Source: Virgibacillus_F necropolis_A (GTDB lineage Bacteria; Bacillota; Bacilli; Bacillales; Amphibacillaceae). Taken from it: a DNA stretch of 64,000 nt. A program made the position numbers and the translations under genes. The DNA lies in assembly GCF_044793635.1 (NCBI RefSeq), contig NZ_CP084992.1:1922001-1986000 (forward strand), read 5' to 3'. Under the pieces are notes generated by a model that worked only from the letters and a program-made list of their open reading frames with translations, was not told the origin of the DNA and did no database searches. Each line of letters begins with the position of its first letter. Position 1 is the first letter of the stretch. This document shows positions 24,759-32,903 of this stretch, in pieces.

Positions 24759-24956
24759 ATGTTTTTAGCGCATTTCTGCTTGCGCATACACAAACATCAA
24801 GGATACTATGTAAAACCAACAGAAAGACCTCGTATGGATGCGCTTTTTGAGTTCGAAAGAGCGGATCGGTTAATAAATCAAGTAATGTTTTTTTTAGTAA
24901 AAAATATAGGATGGCACCGCCACCCGAAATCTTACTATTTTCTTTTAGTAAAGTGA
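24759..24956 (+). CDS. small basic protein of unknown function
   Basis: 65 residues beginning MFLAHFCLRIHKHQGYYVK and ending HRHPKSYYFLLVK, basic and aromatic-rich. AAGGAGG stands 7 bp before the ATG, the main support for a real gene. Its last 22 bp overlap the end of the convergent gene at 24935. A frame of 111 codons on the opposite strand (24679-25014) overlaps it completely and has weaker support. No family recognised. Confidence 0.4.
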   Translation: MFLAHFCLRIHKHQGYYVKPTERPRMDALFEFERADRLINQVMFFLVKNIGWHRHPKSYYFLLVK

Positions 24957-25375
24957 ATGGTTTGTGCAATGCAGAATATGTGAAATATATCTGACCAAAG
25001 GATAAAGTAATCATACGTTTCTCCAGATATATTTATTGGAGTGGGATATTCTACAATTAGAGCGGCCTGCCTCATCATTTCTAAAGGCTGGTCTATAGAT
25101 GGAAGTATCAAGCGGACCTCTTCACCATCGATACATTTGCGGAAAATAGATGGATTTGTCCCGTACGGATTTAATTGATGGAAAGCTTCTTGATATGCTA
25201 GTTCATTAATCGTTGCACCACCACTGGATATAGCAGAGAGTTGAAAAAAGCCATCCTCCGCACCATACCTTTCATCATAACCAGGGATTTGCATCCAATG
25301 AGCTGGAAATCTCAAACTAACCTTGTATGTTGAACTTTTATAAACCTTTGTCGGAAAAAGACTGGGGTAAGACAT
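24935..25375 (-). CDS. conserved protein of unknown function
   Basis: 146 residues with GGAGG 7 bp before the ATG. The sequence YKVSLRFPAHWMQIPGYDER, EDGFFQLSAISSGG and ALIVEYPTPINISGETYDYF has the look of a compact beta-rich soluble domain in other Bacillaceae proteins, where it can sit at the C-terminus of larger proteins. There is no signal peptide or membrane segment. The C-terminus after YFILWSD may be slightly altered. Function unknown. Confidence 0.7.
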   Translation of the reverse strand: MSYPSLFPTKVYKSSTYKVSLRFPAHWMQIPGYDERYGAEDGFFQLSAISSGGATINELAYQEAFHQLNPYGTNPSIFRKCIDGEEVRLILPSIDQPLEMMRQAALIVEYPTPINISGETYDYFILWSDIFHIFCIAQTIHFTKRK

Positions 25376-25497
25376 TCAAGCACCTCCACGATAAACTTAC
25401 CTATAGCCTATGTAGAGGAATTAAACCGGTGATTACTTTCTTCACATTGAAAAAGGGAGCCGATTTAACGACTTCCCCTTATCCTACTTCCCTTATG

Positions 25498-25905
25498 TTA
25501 TTGAGGTTTATTTTGTTGAGCTTTCTGCGCTGCTTGTTGTGCTTGCTGCGCAGCTTGTTGAGCCTGCTGAGCTTGCTGTTGTGCTTGTTGTTGTTGTGCT
25601 CCCTGAGTTGCTTGTGCTTGTTGTGATTGCTGTTGTGCTCCTTGAGTTGCTTGTGCTTGAGTTGCTTGCTGACGAGCTTGCTGCACTTGTTGTTGCGCTT
25701 GCTTGAACTGTGGATCTTGCTGAGCAGAAGGTCCAGCTTGAGCCTCAGTATTTTGTAGTGCTTGCTCTGCTTGTTGCAATTGTTGTTGTGCTTGTTGTAA
25801 CTGTTGTGGATCCGCGCTAGCCTGTGCCTGTTGAACTGCTTGTTGGGCGCGCTGAGCTTGTTGAGCAGCTTGCTGTATTTGTTGCTGTGCGTTTTGTTGT
25901 GCCAT
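25498..25905 (-). CDS. glutamine/alanine-rich low-complexity protein
   Basis: 135 residues from the ATG at 25905 (GGAGG 9 bp upstream). About half of the residues are Gln and most others Ala; there is no Cys or Trp and only one aromatic residue. Internal repeats such as QAQATQGAQQQ occur twice, encoded by imperfect GTTGCTTGTGCTT DNA repeats. Predicted to form long helices or coiled coil. It lacks the GTEFAS-type motif of gamma-type small acid-soluble spore proteins, though the composition recalls them. A spore or surface role is possible but not shown. The strong start site makes a real gene likely. Confidence 0.7.
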   Translation of the reverse strand: MAQQNAQQQIQQAAQQAQRAQQAVQQAQASADPQQLQQAQQQLQQAEQALQNTEAQAGPSAQQDPQFKQAQQQVQQARQQATQAQATQGAQQQSQQAQATQGAQQQQAQQQAQQAQQAAQQAQQAAQKAQQNKPQ

Positions 25906-26009
25906 TGTGTAAAACCTCCGTCTATTTTTTTGAGCTTCCATGCACTCTGTATATATAGTTCACATGTTCATTTAAATTATGTATAATATATTTCGGAATT
26001 TTAAATGCC

Positions 26010-26040
26010 AAAAAACACGCCTGATAAGTTTCAGGCGTGC
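26010..26040 (-). terminator. terminator downstream of the rlmN-like gene
   Basis: On the minus strand CACGCCTGA pairs with TCAGGCGTG around a 6-base loop and runs into a T-stretch, about 10 bp after the stop. Confidence 0.85.
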
Positions 26041-26050
26041 TTCTTGTAAA

Positions 26051-27118
26051 TTATATTATTTTCTCTTTCTTAATTTGCTTGCTTCGTAACTGTCCGCAGG
26101 CTGCATCGATATCTGCACCGTTTTCCCAACGTACTCCACAGTTTATCCCATACTTTTTCAACGTTTCAAAAAATGCCTGAATTGTTTCGGATTCACTTCG
26201 TTGGTATTGGTTATGCTCATCAACAGGGTTATATGGAATTAAATTCACATAAGTCAAATGGCGCTTGTCAGCAAGCAATTTCGCAAGCTGTACCGCTTCT
26301 TCCTTATGGTCGTTAACATCCCGCAGCATAATATACTCGTACGTTATGCGTCGATTCGTTTTTTCTAAATAATAATCGACTGCCTTCATTAGTTTGTCTA
26401 TTGGAAATGCCTTATTAATTTTCATAATCCGCGTTCGTAGCTCATCGTTTGGTGCGTGTAACGAAATTGCTAAGTTAACTTGTATTCCAGTATCTGCGAA
26501 TTCATATATTTTATGTGCAAGCCCACTAGTTGAAATCGTAATATGTCTTGCTCCGATACAGAGCCCTTTATCATCATTAACTACACGTACAAAATCAATC
26601 ATATTTGTGAAGTTATCAAAAGGTTCACCGATTCCCATAACAACAATATGACTAACTCGTTCTTCGTTACCTTGTTCATCAAGATGCTTCTGTACATTCA
26701 TAATTTGTTCAACAATCTCTCCAGCAGAAAGATCACGACTTTTCTTCAATAGTCCACTTGCACAAAACGTACAGCCAATATTACAGCCTACTTGCGTTGT
26801 AACACATACTGACAGACCATAATTAAACCGCATCAAAACAGTCTCAATTAAATTGCCATCTTCTAATTTAAATAGAAATTTTATTGTGCCATCCTTCGAC
26901 TCTTGTTTGACTGTCTCTTCTAAAGTGTATAAAACAAAATGTTCCTCAAGTAGTGCAATGCAATCCTTGTTCACGTTGTTCATTTGAGCGAATTCTGTTA
27001 CACGCTTCTTATATAACCAATTCCAAACCTGTTGTGCCCGGAATTTCTTTTGTCCATGACCCTCTAACCATTCCGTAAGCTGGTCAAATGTAAGACCATA
27101 AATGGATTTTTTATTCAT
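26051..27118 (-). CDS. rlmN: RlmN-type 23S rRNA (adenine-2503-C2) methyltransferase
   Basis: 355 residues with the radical-SAM cluster motif CNIGCTFC near residue 112, MGIGEPFDNF near residue 160, and the second catalytic Cys in IDAACGQL near the C-terminus. Such enzymes methylate A2503 of 23S rRNA and A37 of some tRNAs. The C-terminal third (YEYIMLRDVNDH, VNLIPYNPV) differs from the B. subtilis RlmN I know and resembles the alternative RlmN/Cfr-like forms. It stands alone, not beside prpC-prkC as the usual Bacillus copy does, so it may be a second paralogue. GAGGG precedes the ATG; a terminator follows. Confidence 0.9.
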   Translation of the reverse strand: MNKKSIYGLTFDQLTEWLEGHGQKKFRAQQVWNWLYKKRVTEFAQMNNVNKDCIALLEEHFVLYTLEETVKQESKDGTIKFLFKLEDGNLIETVLMRFNYGLSVCVTTQVGCNIGCTFCASGLLKKSRDLSAGEIVEQIMNVQKHLDEQGNEERVSHIVVMGIGEPFDNFTNMIDFVRVVNDDKGLCIGARHITISTSGLAHKIYEFADTGIQVNLAISLHAPNDELRTRIMKINKAFPIDKLMKAVDYYLEKTNRRITYEYIMLRDVNDHKEEAVQLAKLLADKRHLTYVNLIPYNPVDEHNQYQRSESETIQAFFETLKKYGINCGVRWENGADIDAACGQLRSKQIKKEKII

Positions 27119-27219
27119 TGTGTACCCTCTTTTCCACGATGCATTCCTTTACCTTCCTATACTACTGAAAATTTGTGTATGAAGCAAATGGTTTGTTGTG
27201 GAAAATGTTAGTTTGCAAA

Positions 27220-27422
27220 GAACAAAAGCGCAAGCGCCCGTTTAGCGACGTATGGATTGGACTGAACCGTATGAGATAAAGGAAACACGGTAAGCGTAAG
27301 CGAACCGATGTTGACTTATCGTAAGGAGGTAAAGGAAATCCAATAGTCGCTGGGCGCTGGAGCTGGACGTCGCCCTGCATAGTGACCAAAATATTCAATG
27401 TCACATTTTATACTTTCCTTAC
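27220..27422. repeat. GCGCAAGCGCC hairpin repeat, type 1 copy A
   Basis: About 200 bp beginning AACAAAAGCGCAAGCGCCCG and ending TGTCACATTTTATACTTTCC plus TTAC. The copy at 62631-62834 differs at only about two positions. GCGCCCGTTTAGCGAC near the left end can pair with GTCGCTGGGCGC near the right, and GGATT pairs with AATCC inside, so the transcript would fold strongly. It contains a TAAGGAGGTAAAGG stretch resembling a ribosome-binding site. Probably a miniature mobile element. Confidence 0.85.
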
Positions 27423-27427
27423 TGCTA

Positions 27428-27547
27428 AGAAAAGCGCAAGCGCCTTGGTCAGCCCCGACAAGTTTAAGACGAATCTCTTAGTGATTATTTTTATCACAAA
27501 GAGATTTGACTTAAAACCTCAGGCGGGCTAGGGTGCTTGCGCTAGAC
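27428..27547. repeat. GCGCAAGCGCC hairpin repeat, type 2 copy
   Basis: Shares the AAAAGCGCAAGCGCC opening with type 1 but has a different interior (CTTGGTCAGCCCCGAC, then a TCTCTTAGTGAT/ATCACAAAGAGA hairpin). AGCGCAAGC at the left pairs with GCTTGCGCT at the right. The same interior occurs in 50201-50434, there joined to the type 1 tail. Confidence 0.8.
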
Positions 27548-27627
27548 AGATAAACGCCAAAGTTTTATACTCTTTCCAAATTAAAAAGCCAGAACCAATA
27601 TGGCCCAGCATTTAATCTGTACGGTTA

Positions 27628-28467
27628 TTAATTTACCTTAATATCACCTGAACTTGTTCTAGCGTTAATACTACTCTCACCAGTTCCTCGGGATGCGGAT
27701 GCGCGATGGTCCGATCTTTCCTTAAACTCTAATCCGTCAACCCGAACATTTACATCACCTGAATTAGCCCTGCATTCTAAACTTATCGATTCAGGTAGTT
27801 CATCAACGTGTATGTCCACATCACCACTGGATGCCTTACATTCTAAATTTCCGCTTATTGTGTCATTATGATAAAAGATGTCTCCCGATGATGCATCTAA
27901 TCTTACATCATTACATACAAAACCCCGTAATTTTATTTCACCACTACTAGCACGTAACATCGCTTTTCCAGCATCGTTTCCGTTTGCAATGATATCACCA
28001 CTGGATGTTTTTACAAATAAACGATTCTCTATTTTTAATCCTGAAATAGTTTGGCTTCCAGATGAGGATGTACTTGTTAACGACTTTGACGCTAATTTAT
28101 TGATTCTAATATCTCCAGACGATGTCCCCGTTTGAATATCTTCATAGTTTTTTTCTGGTAATGTAACCTTCAACTTTACGTCACTGATACTAATATTGAT
28201 ACCAAAATGGAAACTAACAGATTGATTATTGCTTTTAAAGCTTATATCCAGCCTATTTGCTTGCTGTAAAATTTTAAACTCATACTTTTCTGCTAAGTTT
28301 TCACTCATTTTACCATCTAAAAAAACACCTATATCATCCCCCGCTACAGGAAGAACCTCTATATCAGCTGAAGATGTTGAAATGCTTATGGTATCAATTT
28401 GTTCCGCATTTACCGTTTCTTGTTGGTGAATATCAACCATACTCTTTTTTAATCCAAACGCTACCAT
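27628..28467 (-). CDS. DUF4097 family beta-helix-like protein
   Basis: 279 residues made of repeated short strands with the recurring motif SSGDI or SSGDV (at least eight copies), the hallmark of DUF4097 (YvlB-like) putative beta-solenoid proteins. The N-terminal 25 residues show no signal peptide or membrane segment, so the product may be cytosolic or need partners. Relatives are often next to PspC or DUF1700 genes and are linked to envelope stress, but no such partner is here. The start site is only moderate (GGGG 12 bp upstream), so an internal start is possible. Function unknown. Confidence 0.8.
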   Translation of the reverse strand: MVAFGLKKSMVDIHQQETVNAEQIDTISISTSSADIEVLPVAGDDIGVFLDGKMSENLAEKYEFKILQQANRLDISFKSNNQSVSFHFGINISISDVKLKVTLPEKNYEDIQTGTSSGDIRINKLASKSLTSTSSSGSQTISGLKIENRLFVKTSSGDIIANGNDAGKAMLRASSGEIKLRGFVCNDVRLDASSGDIFYHNDTISGNLECKASSGDVDIHVDELPESISLECRANSGDVNVRVDGLEFKERSDHRASASRGTGESSINARTSSGDIKVN

Positions 28468-28622
28468 AGTTTATCAGTACCCCTTTTCAGAATTCTTTCC
28501 ACTATTCTAGCACCTTTTCAAAGCCGTTTAATCGGTCTGTAGACGGATACGTTCTACTGCGGTGGGACTTTATTGCCCATCTTTTGAAGTAACCAAATCA
28601 TTCCCTACCTGCTTCTCGCACT

Positions 28623-28979
28623 TCACTTTCTATTCTTCACTTCATCCATTTTGGAATAAAAATCCTTTTCCATGTCCCGTTCGAAGAAATTTCCAAACTT
28701 GCACAGATAAGCAATACAATCCGAGACTTCCTTTCCCATTTCAACTGAAACCTGTTCCTGAGCCTGCCTAAATGCAGTGACCTCATCAATTCCATCTTCC
28801 ATTTTTTGCTCTGCTGTCACACAAAGCTCCCGTAATAATTCTGCAATTTCCGCTACTTCCGTTGTCAGCAGCATGTGGTTGGTTAACAGTGACACTTTGC
28901 TTCGTTCATAAGAATCTTCTTTAATGTGAAAGTTTAATTCTTTTTGATATCCTTTGGTGAATTCCTGTAAGTTCCTCAT
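28623..28979 (-). CDS. MazG-like nucleotide pyrophosphohydrolase family protein
   Basis: 118 residues from the ATG at 28979 (GAGGTG just upstream; the ATG at 28991 has no site). All-helical with the MazG/dUTPase-like helices: LLTTEVAEIAELLREL near residue 43 (an EVxEL-like acidic metal-binding motif) and EMGKEVSDCIAYL near 85 (ExxD motif). This family hydrolyses nucleoside triphosphates with Mg2+. It may clean non-canonical nucleotides. It lies 27 bp after the XRE-regulator gene, in the same direction. Confidence 0.75.
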   Translation of the reverse strand: MRNLQEFTKGYQKELNFHIKEDSYERSKVSLLTNHMLLTTEVAEIAELLRELCVTAEQKMEDGIDEVTAFRQAQEQVSVEMGKEVSDCIAYLCKFGNFFERDMEKDFYSKMDEVKNRK

Positions 28980-29006
28980 TACACACCTCATATTTTTGAT
29001 TAATTT

Positions 29007-29201
29007 TTATTCTTCCCCAAACAAGTCATCAAGTGTTTTGGAGAGGTTTTTACATATAGAAGTACATAGACTAAGGCTTGGATTATACTTACCGAGTTCT
29101 ATCAGTCCGATTGTCTGCCTGGATACTCCAACCAATTTAGCCAGCTCCTCCTGTGATAAATCCCTTTCGACCCGCGCCATTTTCATTTTAATGTTTTTCA
29201 T
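29007..29201 (-). CDS. small XRE-family helix-turn-helix regulator
   Basis: About 64 residues from the ATG at 29201. Nearly the whole protein is one HTH_3 domain: RVERDLSQEELAKLVGVSRQ followed by TIGLIELGKYNPSLSLCTSI and ending LDDLFGEE. Such minimal regulators commonly pair with a small membrane protein in B. subtilis-like operons. The ATG overlaps the end of the membrane protein gene by 14 bp. Alternative starts (GTG at 29210) cannot be excluded because GAGG lies upstream of both. Confidence 0.85.
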   Translation of the reverse strand: MKNIKMKMARVERDLSQEELAKLVGVSRQTIGLIELGKYNPSLSLCTSICKNLSKTLDDLFGEE

Positions 29202-29730
29202 TCCAGTCACCATTTTCCTCATCATTGCCTAGTTCATTTTCTATAGCTTTTTGGCTTCGTTTATTTGCAATAGCATAACTTCCACCAAGAAAGATAACAA
29301 AAAAGGGAATATAAATCACGAGTGAAACAAGAAACACCATAATGAAATAGGTAATAGATGTACCCACCGTATCCGCAAACAAAATTGCACTTCTGATACC
29401 AAAAAATAATGCGATAGCAAACCCTGCTACCAAACCGCCAATTATATTTTTCTTGGATAAGGAAGTTTTTTGGTTCCTGTCATGCAGTTCAGCTTCGGCT
29501 GAAAAAATTCCTAAACTACTCGAACGGAAGATATAGTAAGCTCCTTGAGCAAATAAAATCACTAACTCGATTACCATCATTTCTATTTCGAATCCTAATA
29601 AAAATGATTTAACAGCAATTGAAAGACCGCAAATGACCGAAACAAGTACGTACATTTCACGATAAATCTTATTTTGAATTTGAGTGATTCGTTCATCGTT
29701 TACCTTTTTTGTAAAACCAAATAAATTCAT
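29188..29730 (-). CDS. DUF6773-type integral membrane protein
   Basis: 180 residues from the ATG at 29730 (AAGGAG 9 bp upstream). Four predicted membrane segments: two around residues 28-65, then VAGFAIALFFGIRSAILFA and a long C-terminal pair. It is followed by an overlapping XRE regulator, an arrangement frequent in Firmicutes where the membrane protein's role is unknown. The C-terminal 20 residues are hydrophilic and acidic. The assignment to DUF6773 is from memory of the architecture. Confidence 0.7.
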   Translation of the reverse strand: MNLFGFTKKVNDERITQIQNKIYREMYVLVSVICGLSIAVKSFLLGFEIEMMVIELVILFAQGAYYIFRSSSLGIFSAEAELHDRNQKTSLSKKNIIGGLVAGFAIALFFGIRSAILFADTVGTSITYFIMVFLVSLVIYIPFFVIFLGGSYAIANKRSQKAIENELGNDEENGDWNEKH

Positions 29731-29816
29731 TTTCATCAACTCCTTATTAGGTAAGACTTTCTTATATTATACAATACTTCTTACATTTTGCAATATATAT
29801 ATTACATAAAGGAATA

Positions 29817-29860
29817 TAAAAAAACCAAACCGCTGCATCCTCTGCATCGGTCTGGTTTTG
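29817..29860 (-). terminator. terminator of wrbA
   Basis: On the minus strand AAACCAGACCG and CGGTTTGGTTT pair around an inner TGCAGA/TCTGCA-type stem, followed by a T-run. Confidence 0.8.
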
Positions 29861-29871
29861 AAGAATAATTC

Positions 29872-30531
29872 TTATTTCGTTCCGTTTTTCACCATAGTGG
29901 CAACTTCAACTGTGCGTTTAGCTTGATGTTTGACCGCACCTTGTACATCTTCTACCATTTTTCCATCCTGTCCAACTGAAACACTCGTTCCGTATGGGTT
30001 TCCGCCAGCGCCGAATAATACTGGATCAGTATATCCAGGAGCTGCTACAATTGCACCCCAGTGGAACATGGAAGTGTATAGAGCTAATAATGTAGCTTCC
30101 TGACCACCATGTGGATTTTGGGCAGATGTCATACCACTAACTACTTTGTTAACTGTCTTTCCACTTGCCCATAATCCGCCTTGTAGATCAAGGAATTGTT
30201 TCATTTGTGATGGCATATTACCAAAACGAGTTGGAATGCTAAAGATAATTGCATCAGCCCACTCAAGATCATCAGATGTTGCTTCGGGAACATCTTTTGT
30301 CGCTTCAACGTGTGCCTTCCAGGCAGGATTAGATGCAATCGCTGCTTCTGGAGCAAGTTCAGGTACCTTTAACACCTTAACTTCTGCACCAGCTGCTTTA
30401 GCACCTTCCTCAGCCCATTTTGCCATCTGATGGTTTGTTCCTGTTGAACTATAATAGATCACTGCTAAATTTACATTCGACATAGTATCCGTCTCCTTCT
30501 TGTTACCAAATAATGTATTGAAAAAACCCAT
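29872..30531 (-). CDS. wrbA: WrbA-type NAD(P)H:quinone oxidoreductase
   Basis: 219 residues from the ATG at 30531 (AGAGGAG 7 bp upstream). Flavodoxin-like FMN-binding protein: VIYYSSTGTNHQMAKWAEEG near the N-terminus and SIPTRFGNMPSQMKQFLD with GTLW-like LQGGLWASGK in the middle, then PHGGQEATLLALY. WrbA tetramers reduce quinones by two electrons to protect from oxidative stress. A 16-residue extension MGFFNTLFGNKKETDT precedes the normal family start; a second ATG (30483) has its own AAGGAG 9 bp upstream, so two forms may be made. Confidence 0.92.
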   Translation of the reverse strand: MGFFNTLFGNKKETDTMSNVNLAVIYYSSTGTNHQMAKWAEEGAKAAGAEVKVLKVPELAPEAAIASNPAWKAHVEATKDVPEATSDDLEWADAIIFSIPTRFGNMPSQMKQFLDLQGGLWASGKTVNKVVSGMTSAQNPHGGQEATLLALYTSMFHWGAIVAAPGYTDPVLFGAGGNPYGTSVSVGQDGKMVEDVQGAVKHQAKRTVEVATMVKNGTK

Positions 30532-30721
30532 GTTTACACTCCTCTTATTTATTACCAATTAGTTCTTTATTATCAACCCAATTAGTAATGTGTTAAATAA
30601 GTTACTTAACGTAAGTTAGTATATTAAAATAATGTTATGGTGTCAAGTAAGTTGTGACGAATGATCTAAATGGCATTTTTTTGTATTACCCGATAGATAC
30701 TAAAAAACATGTATAGAAATG

Positions 30722-30768
30722 AAAATAACCCAAGAAACGGACACCATTATGGCGTTCGATTTCTTGGA
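30722..30768 (-). terminator. probable terminator of the cytochrome c gene
   Basis: On the minus strand CCAAGAAA and TTTCTTGG close an imperfect hairpin, followed by GTTATTTTCATTT. Confidence 0.6.
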
Positions 30769-30793
30769 TTATTAGGTAACCATTGCTATGTTA

Positions 30794-31186
30794 TTATTTA
30801 CCCATTGCCGCTACTTTCTCAGCAATATATGCAGAAACGTCTGCAATTTCCTGTTCAGAAAGCTGGCCTTCAAATGCCGGCATTCCACCGCCACCACTTT
30901 TTACTTGCTCAACTACTGCATCGTAATCACTTGCCATTTCATTTCCTTGTAGACCTGGTGCGCTTCCACCAGCACCTTCCTGCCCGTGACAGGACATGCA
31001 GTTACTTTGATAGATCTCAGCACCGTTTGCAGCATCTCCTTGCATGGTTGTTTCGCCGCCGCTGTCGCCACCAGTATCACCGCCTGTATCAGTGCCTTCC
31101 TCATCTCCACCGCCACCACAAGCAGAGATAACCATTACCAATGCCAGAAACAGTAAGGAAACCAAAAGCTTTTTATTCTTTAGCAT
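30794..31186 (-). CDS. cccB: membrane-anchored cytochrome c-551-type lipoprotein
   Basis: 130 residues. A lipoprotein signal peptide ends in VISACGG, so Cys23 is lipidated. A flexible Gly/Asp/Thr linker follows, then a class I cytochrome c domain with CMSCH near residue 63 and a methionine ligand in GGGGMPAF near residue 100. Bacillus CccB proteins carry electrons at the outer membrane face to cytochrome c oxidase. It stands alone with a terminator. The symbol is by analogy with B. subtilis CccB. Confidence 0.88.
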   Translation of the reverse strand: MLKNKKLLVSLLFLALVMVISACGGGGDEEGTDTGGDTGGDSGGETTMQGDAANGAEIYQSNCMSCHGQEGAGGSAPGLQGNEMASDYDAVVEQVKSGGGGMPAFEGQLSEQEIADVSAYIAEKVAAMGK

Positions 31187-31457
31187 GAATTCATCTCCTA
31201 TTTATTGTTTGTTAACTATACCTATTATAATGTTACCTTTATAAACAATGGTAAAACCTATTATTTGTGTTTTGTCATTAAATATTCATATTTTGCCGAC
31301 AGTTTTTGGACACAGACAACTCTTCTTTTTGTCGATTTGCCAATTAGGTGCAAATAATAATGTTTATTAAAATTTAATACTTTTTTCATGACCTGTTTAG
31401 ATTGTGGGTTTATATTTAAACTATAGAATATATAACAACTTGCTAAAGGAGAATAGT

Positions 31458-32903
31458 ATGTCAATCCGCAAACGTCTTTTTCTATCAAATGCCGCAATGG
31501 TATTGATGCCAATTATTATCTTCGTGTTATTAATTATTTTATTAAATATAGTTCTAAACGGTGGTACGAACGGATTCGATCATAATGGATGGAATTCAAC
31601 TGAGGAATCAGATGCTGAACTATTTACGCAATTAACTAAAATTGCTTCACTACAACAGGAAAAATTATCTAACCATGAATACCTAGATACATTAACAAAT
31701 AAATTAGAAGGTGAAAACAGCGGATTTATCATTAGAAAAAAGGATAAGGTTTTATACACAGGTAAACATTTACAGGATATATCAAGTGATTCCCTTCCCG
31801 CTTTCGGAAATGAGGGCTATGATCCAGTAGCATGGCTTGGTCATGATCAATATTCGATACGACAGCATGACTTTTTCTTTAATGATGGTACAAAAGGGTC
31901 TATTTTATTAATAAATCAAGCTCCGGGTTTTGTGAAATTTGCAAGAACATATTTCCCGATTTTATTTATCAGTTTGCTGCTTATTCTTGTGCTGACGAAC
32001 TTGCTATTATCTTATTTCATGTCGAAAAAGATATTAAAGCCAGTAAATCAATTATCTGTTGCTTCCGCTAAAATCAGTGAAGGGAACCTTGACTTTAGTG
32101 TCTACAGCGATGGTAAGGATGAATTAGCCATGTTAGTTAAATCCTTTGATGATATGCGAGCAAGGCTGAAGGAATCGACAGAACTAAGGGAGAAATATGA
32201 GAATAACCGTAAGGAATTAATCGCAAATATTTCACATGATTTAAAAACGCCGATTACTTCTATTCTTGGATATGTAGAAGGTATCCAAGACGGGGTCGCA
32301 AATACAGCGGAAAAACATAAACGATATCTTGATACTATTCATGCCAAAGCAGGATATATGGACAGATTAATTAACGAGCTCTCCCTTTACTCGAAATTAG
32401 AAGTTAAAAGTCTGCCTTTCCATTTTGAAAAGGTTAACATCAAAGCATTCATGGAAGATTACCTGGAGGAAGCTAGATCAGATTTAGATGAAAAGGATGT
32501 TGAATTAGTTTTAAATACAACTGATAGTCATTCAATTGTACTATTGGACAGAGATAAACTAATACGGGTGATGAACAACATTATATATAATAGTGTAAAA
32601 TATATGGATAAAGACCAGTGCTGTATTGAAATGTCACTTAAAGATGCAGGATCGATGATTGAAGTGATGATTAGTGACAATGGACCAGGGGTATCTTCCG
32701 AAGAGATTTCCGACATTTTTAATCGCTTTTATCGGTCAGATCCCTCACGAAACACAGGTGGAAGCGGTCTTGGTCTTGCCATAGCTGCCCAAATTATTGA
32801 AGCACACGGTGGTACCATTTGGGCAGCTAGTTCCCCGGGTGAAGGATTGCGCATTTACTTTACACTTAAAAAGCCAGCTGATAAAGGTGATGAACATGTG
32901 TAG
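31458..32903 (+). CDS. sensor histidine kinase
   Basis: 481 residues from the ATG at 31458 (AAAGGAG 6 bp upstream). Membrane helices near residues 10-32 and 170-190 flank an extracytoplasmic sensor of about 135 residues; a HAMP linker, HisKA and HATPase follow. The phosphoacceptor is in NISHDLKTPITSILGY near residue 255, the N-box in MNNIIYNSVKY and the G-boxes in SDNGPGVSSEE and GGSGLGLAIA. It overlaps the response regulator gene by 8 bp, with the kinase first, the less common order. The signal is unknown; the downstream membrane genes at 33730 and 34290 are separated by a terminator. Confidence 0.9.
   Translation: MSIRKRLFLSNAAMVLMPIIIFVLLIILLNIVLNGGTNGFDHNGWNSTEESDAELFTQLTKIASLQQEKLSNHEYLDTLTNKLEGENSGFIIRKKDKVLYTGKHLQDISSDSLPAFGNEGYDPVAWLGHDQYSIRQHDFFFNDGTKGSILLINQAPGFVKFARTYFPILFISLLLILVLTNLLLSYFMSKKILKPVNQLSVASAKISEGNLDFSVYSDGKDELAMLVKSFDDMRARLKESTELREKYENNRKELIANISHDLKTPITSILGYVEGIQDGVANTAEKHKRYLDTIHAKAGYMDRLINELSLYSKLEVKSLPFHFEKVNIKAFMEDYLEEARSDLDEKDVELVLNTTDSHSIVLLDRDKLIRVMNNIIYNSVKYMDKDQCCIEMSLKDAGSMIEVMISDNGPGVSSEEISDIFNRFYRSDPSRNTGGSGLGLAIAAQIIEAHGGTIWAASSPGEGLRIYFTLKKPADKGDEHV

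Larger units (their letters stand above)
27119..27627. other. intergenic region filled by two modular repeats
   Basis: Holds the repeat copies at 27220-27422 and 27428-27547. The remaining parts are short A/T-rich flanks. An 80-codon minus frame at 27162-27404 lies inside the repeat and recurs with it at 62586-62816, so it is not taken as a gene. Confidence 0.7.

Noticed and set aside
24679..25014. 111-codon minus frame
   Set aside because: Its start lies inside the 24935-25375 gene, it has no ribosome-binding site, and it overlaps the better-supported plus-strand frame at 24759.
25327..25626. Leucine/cysteine-rich plus frame over the Gln-rich gene
   Set aside because: It is the antisense reading of CAG/CAA-type codons and has no start site.
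27162..27404. 80-codon minus frame, with a twin at 62586-62816
   Set aside because: It lies inside the hairpin repeat and recurs only because the repeat does; there is no ribosome-binding site.
30709..31131. 140-codon plus frame opposite the cytochrome c gene
   Set aside because: It is antisense to a clear lipoprotein cytochrome c gene, is His/Leu-rich by codon complementarity and spans that gene's terminator.
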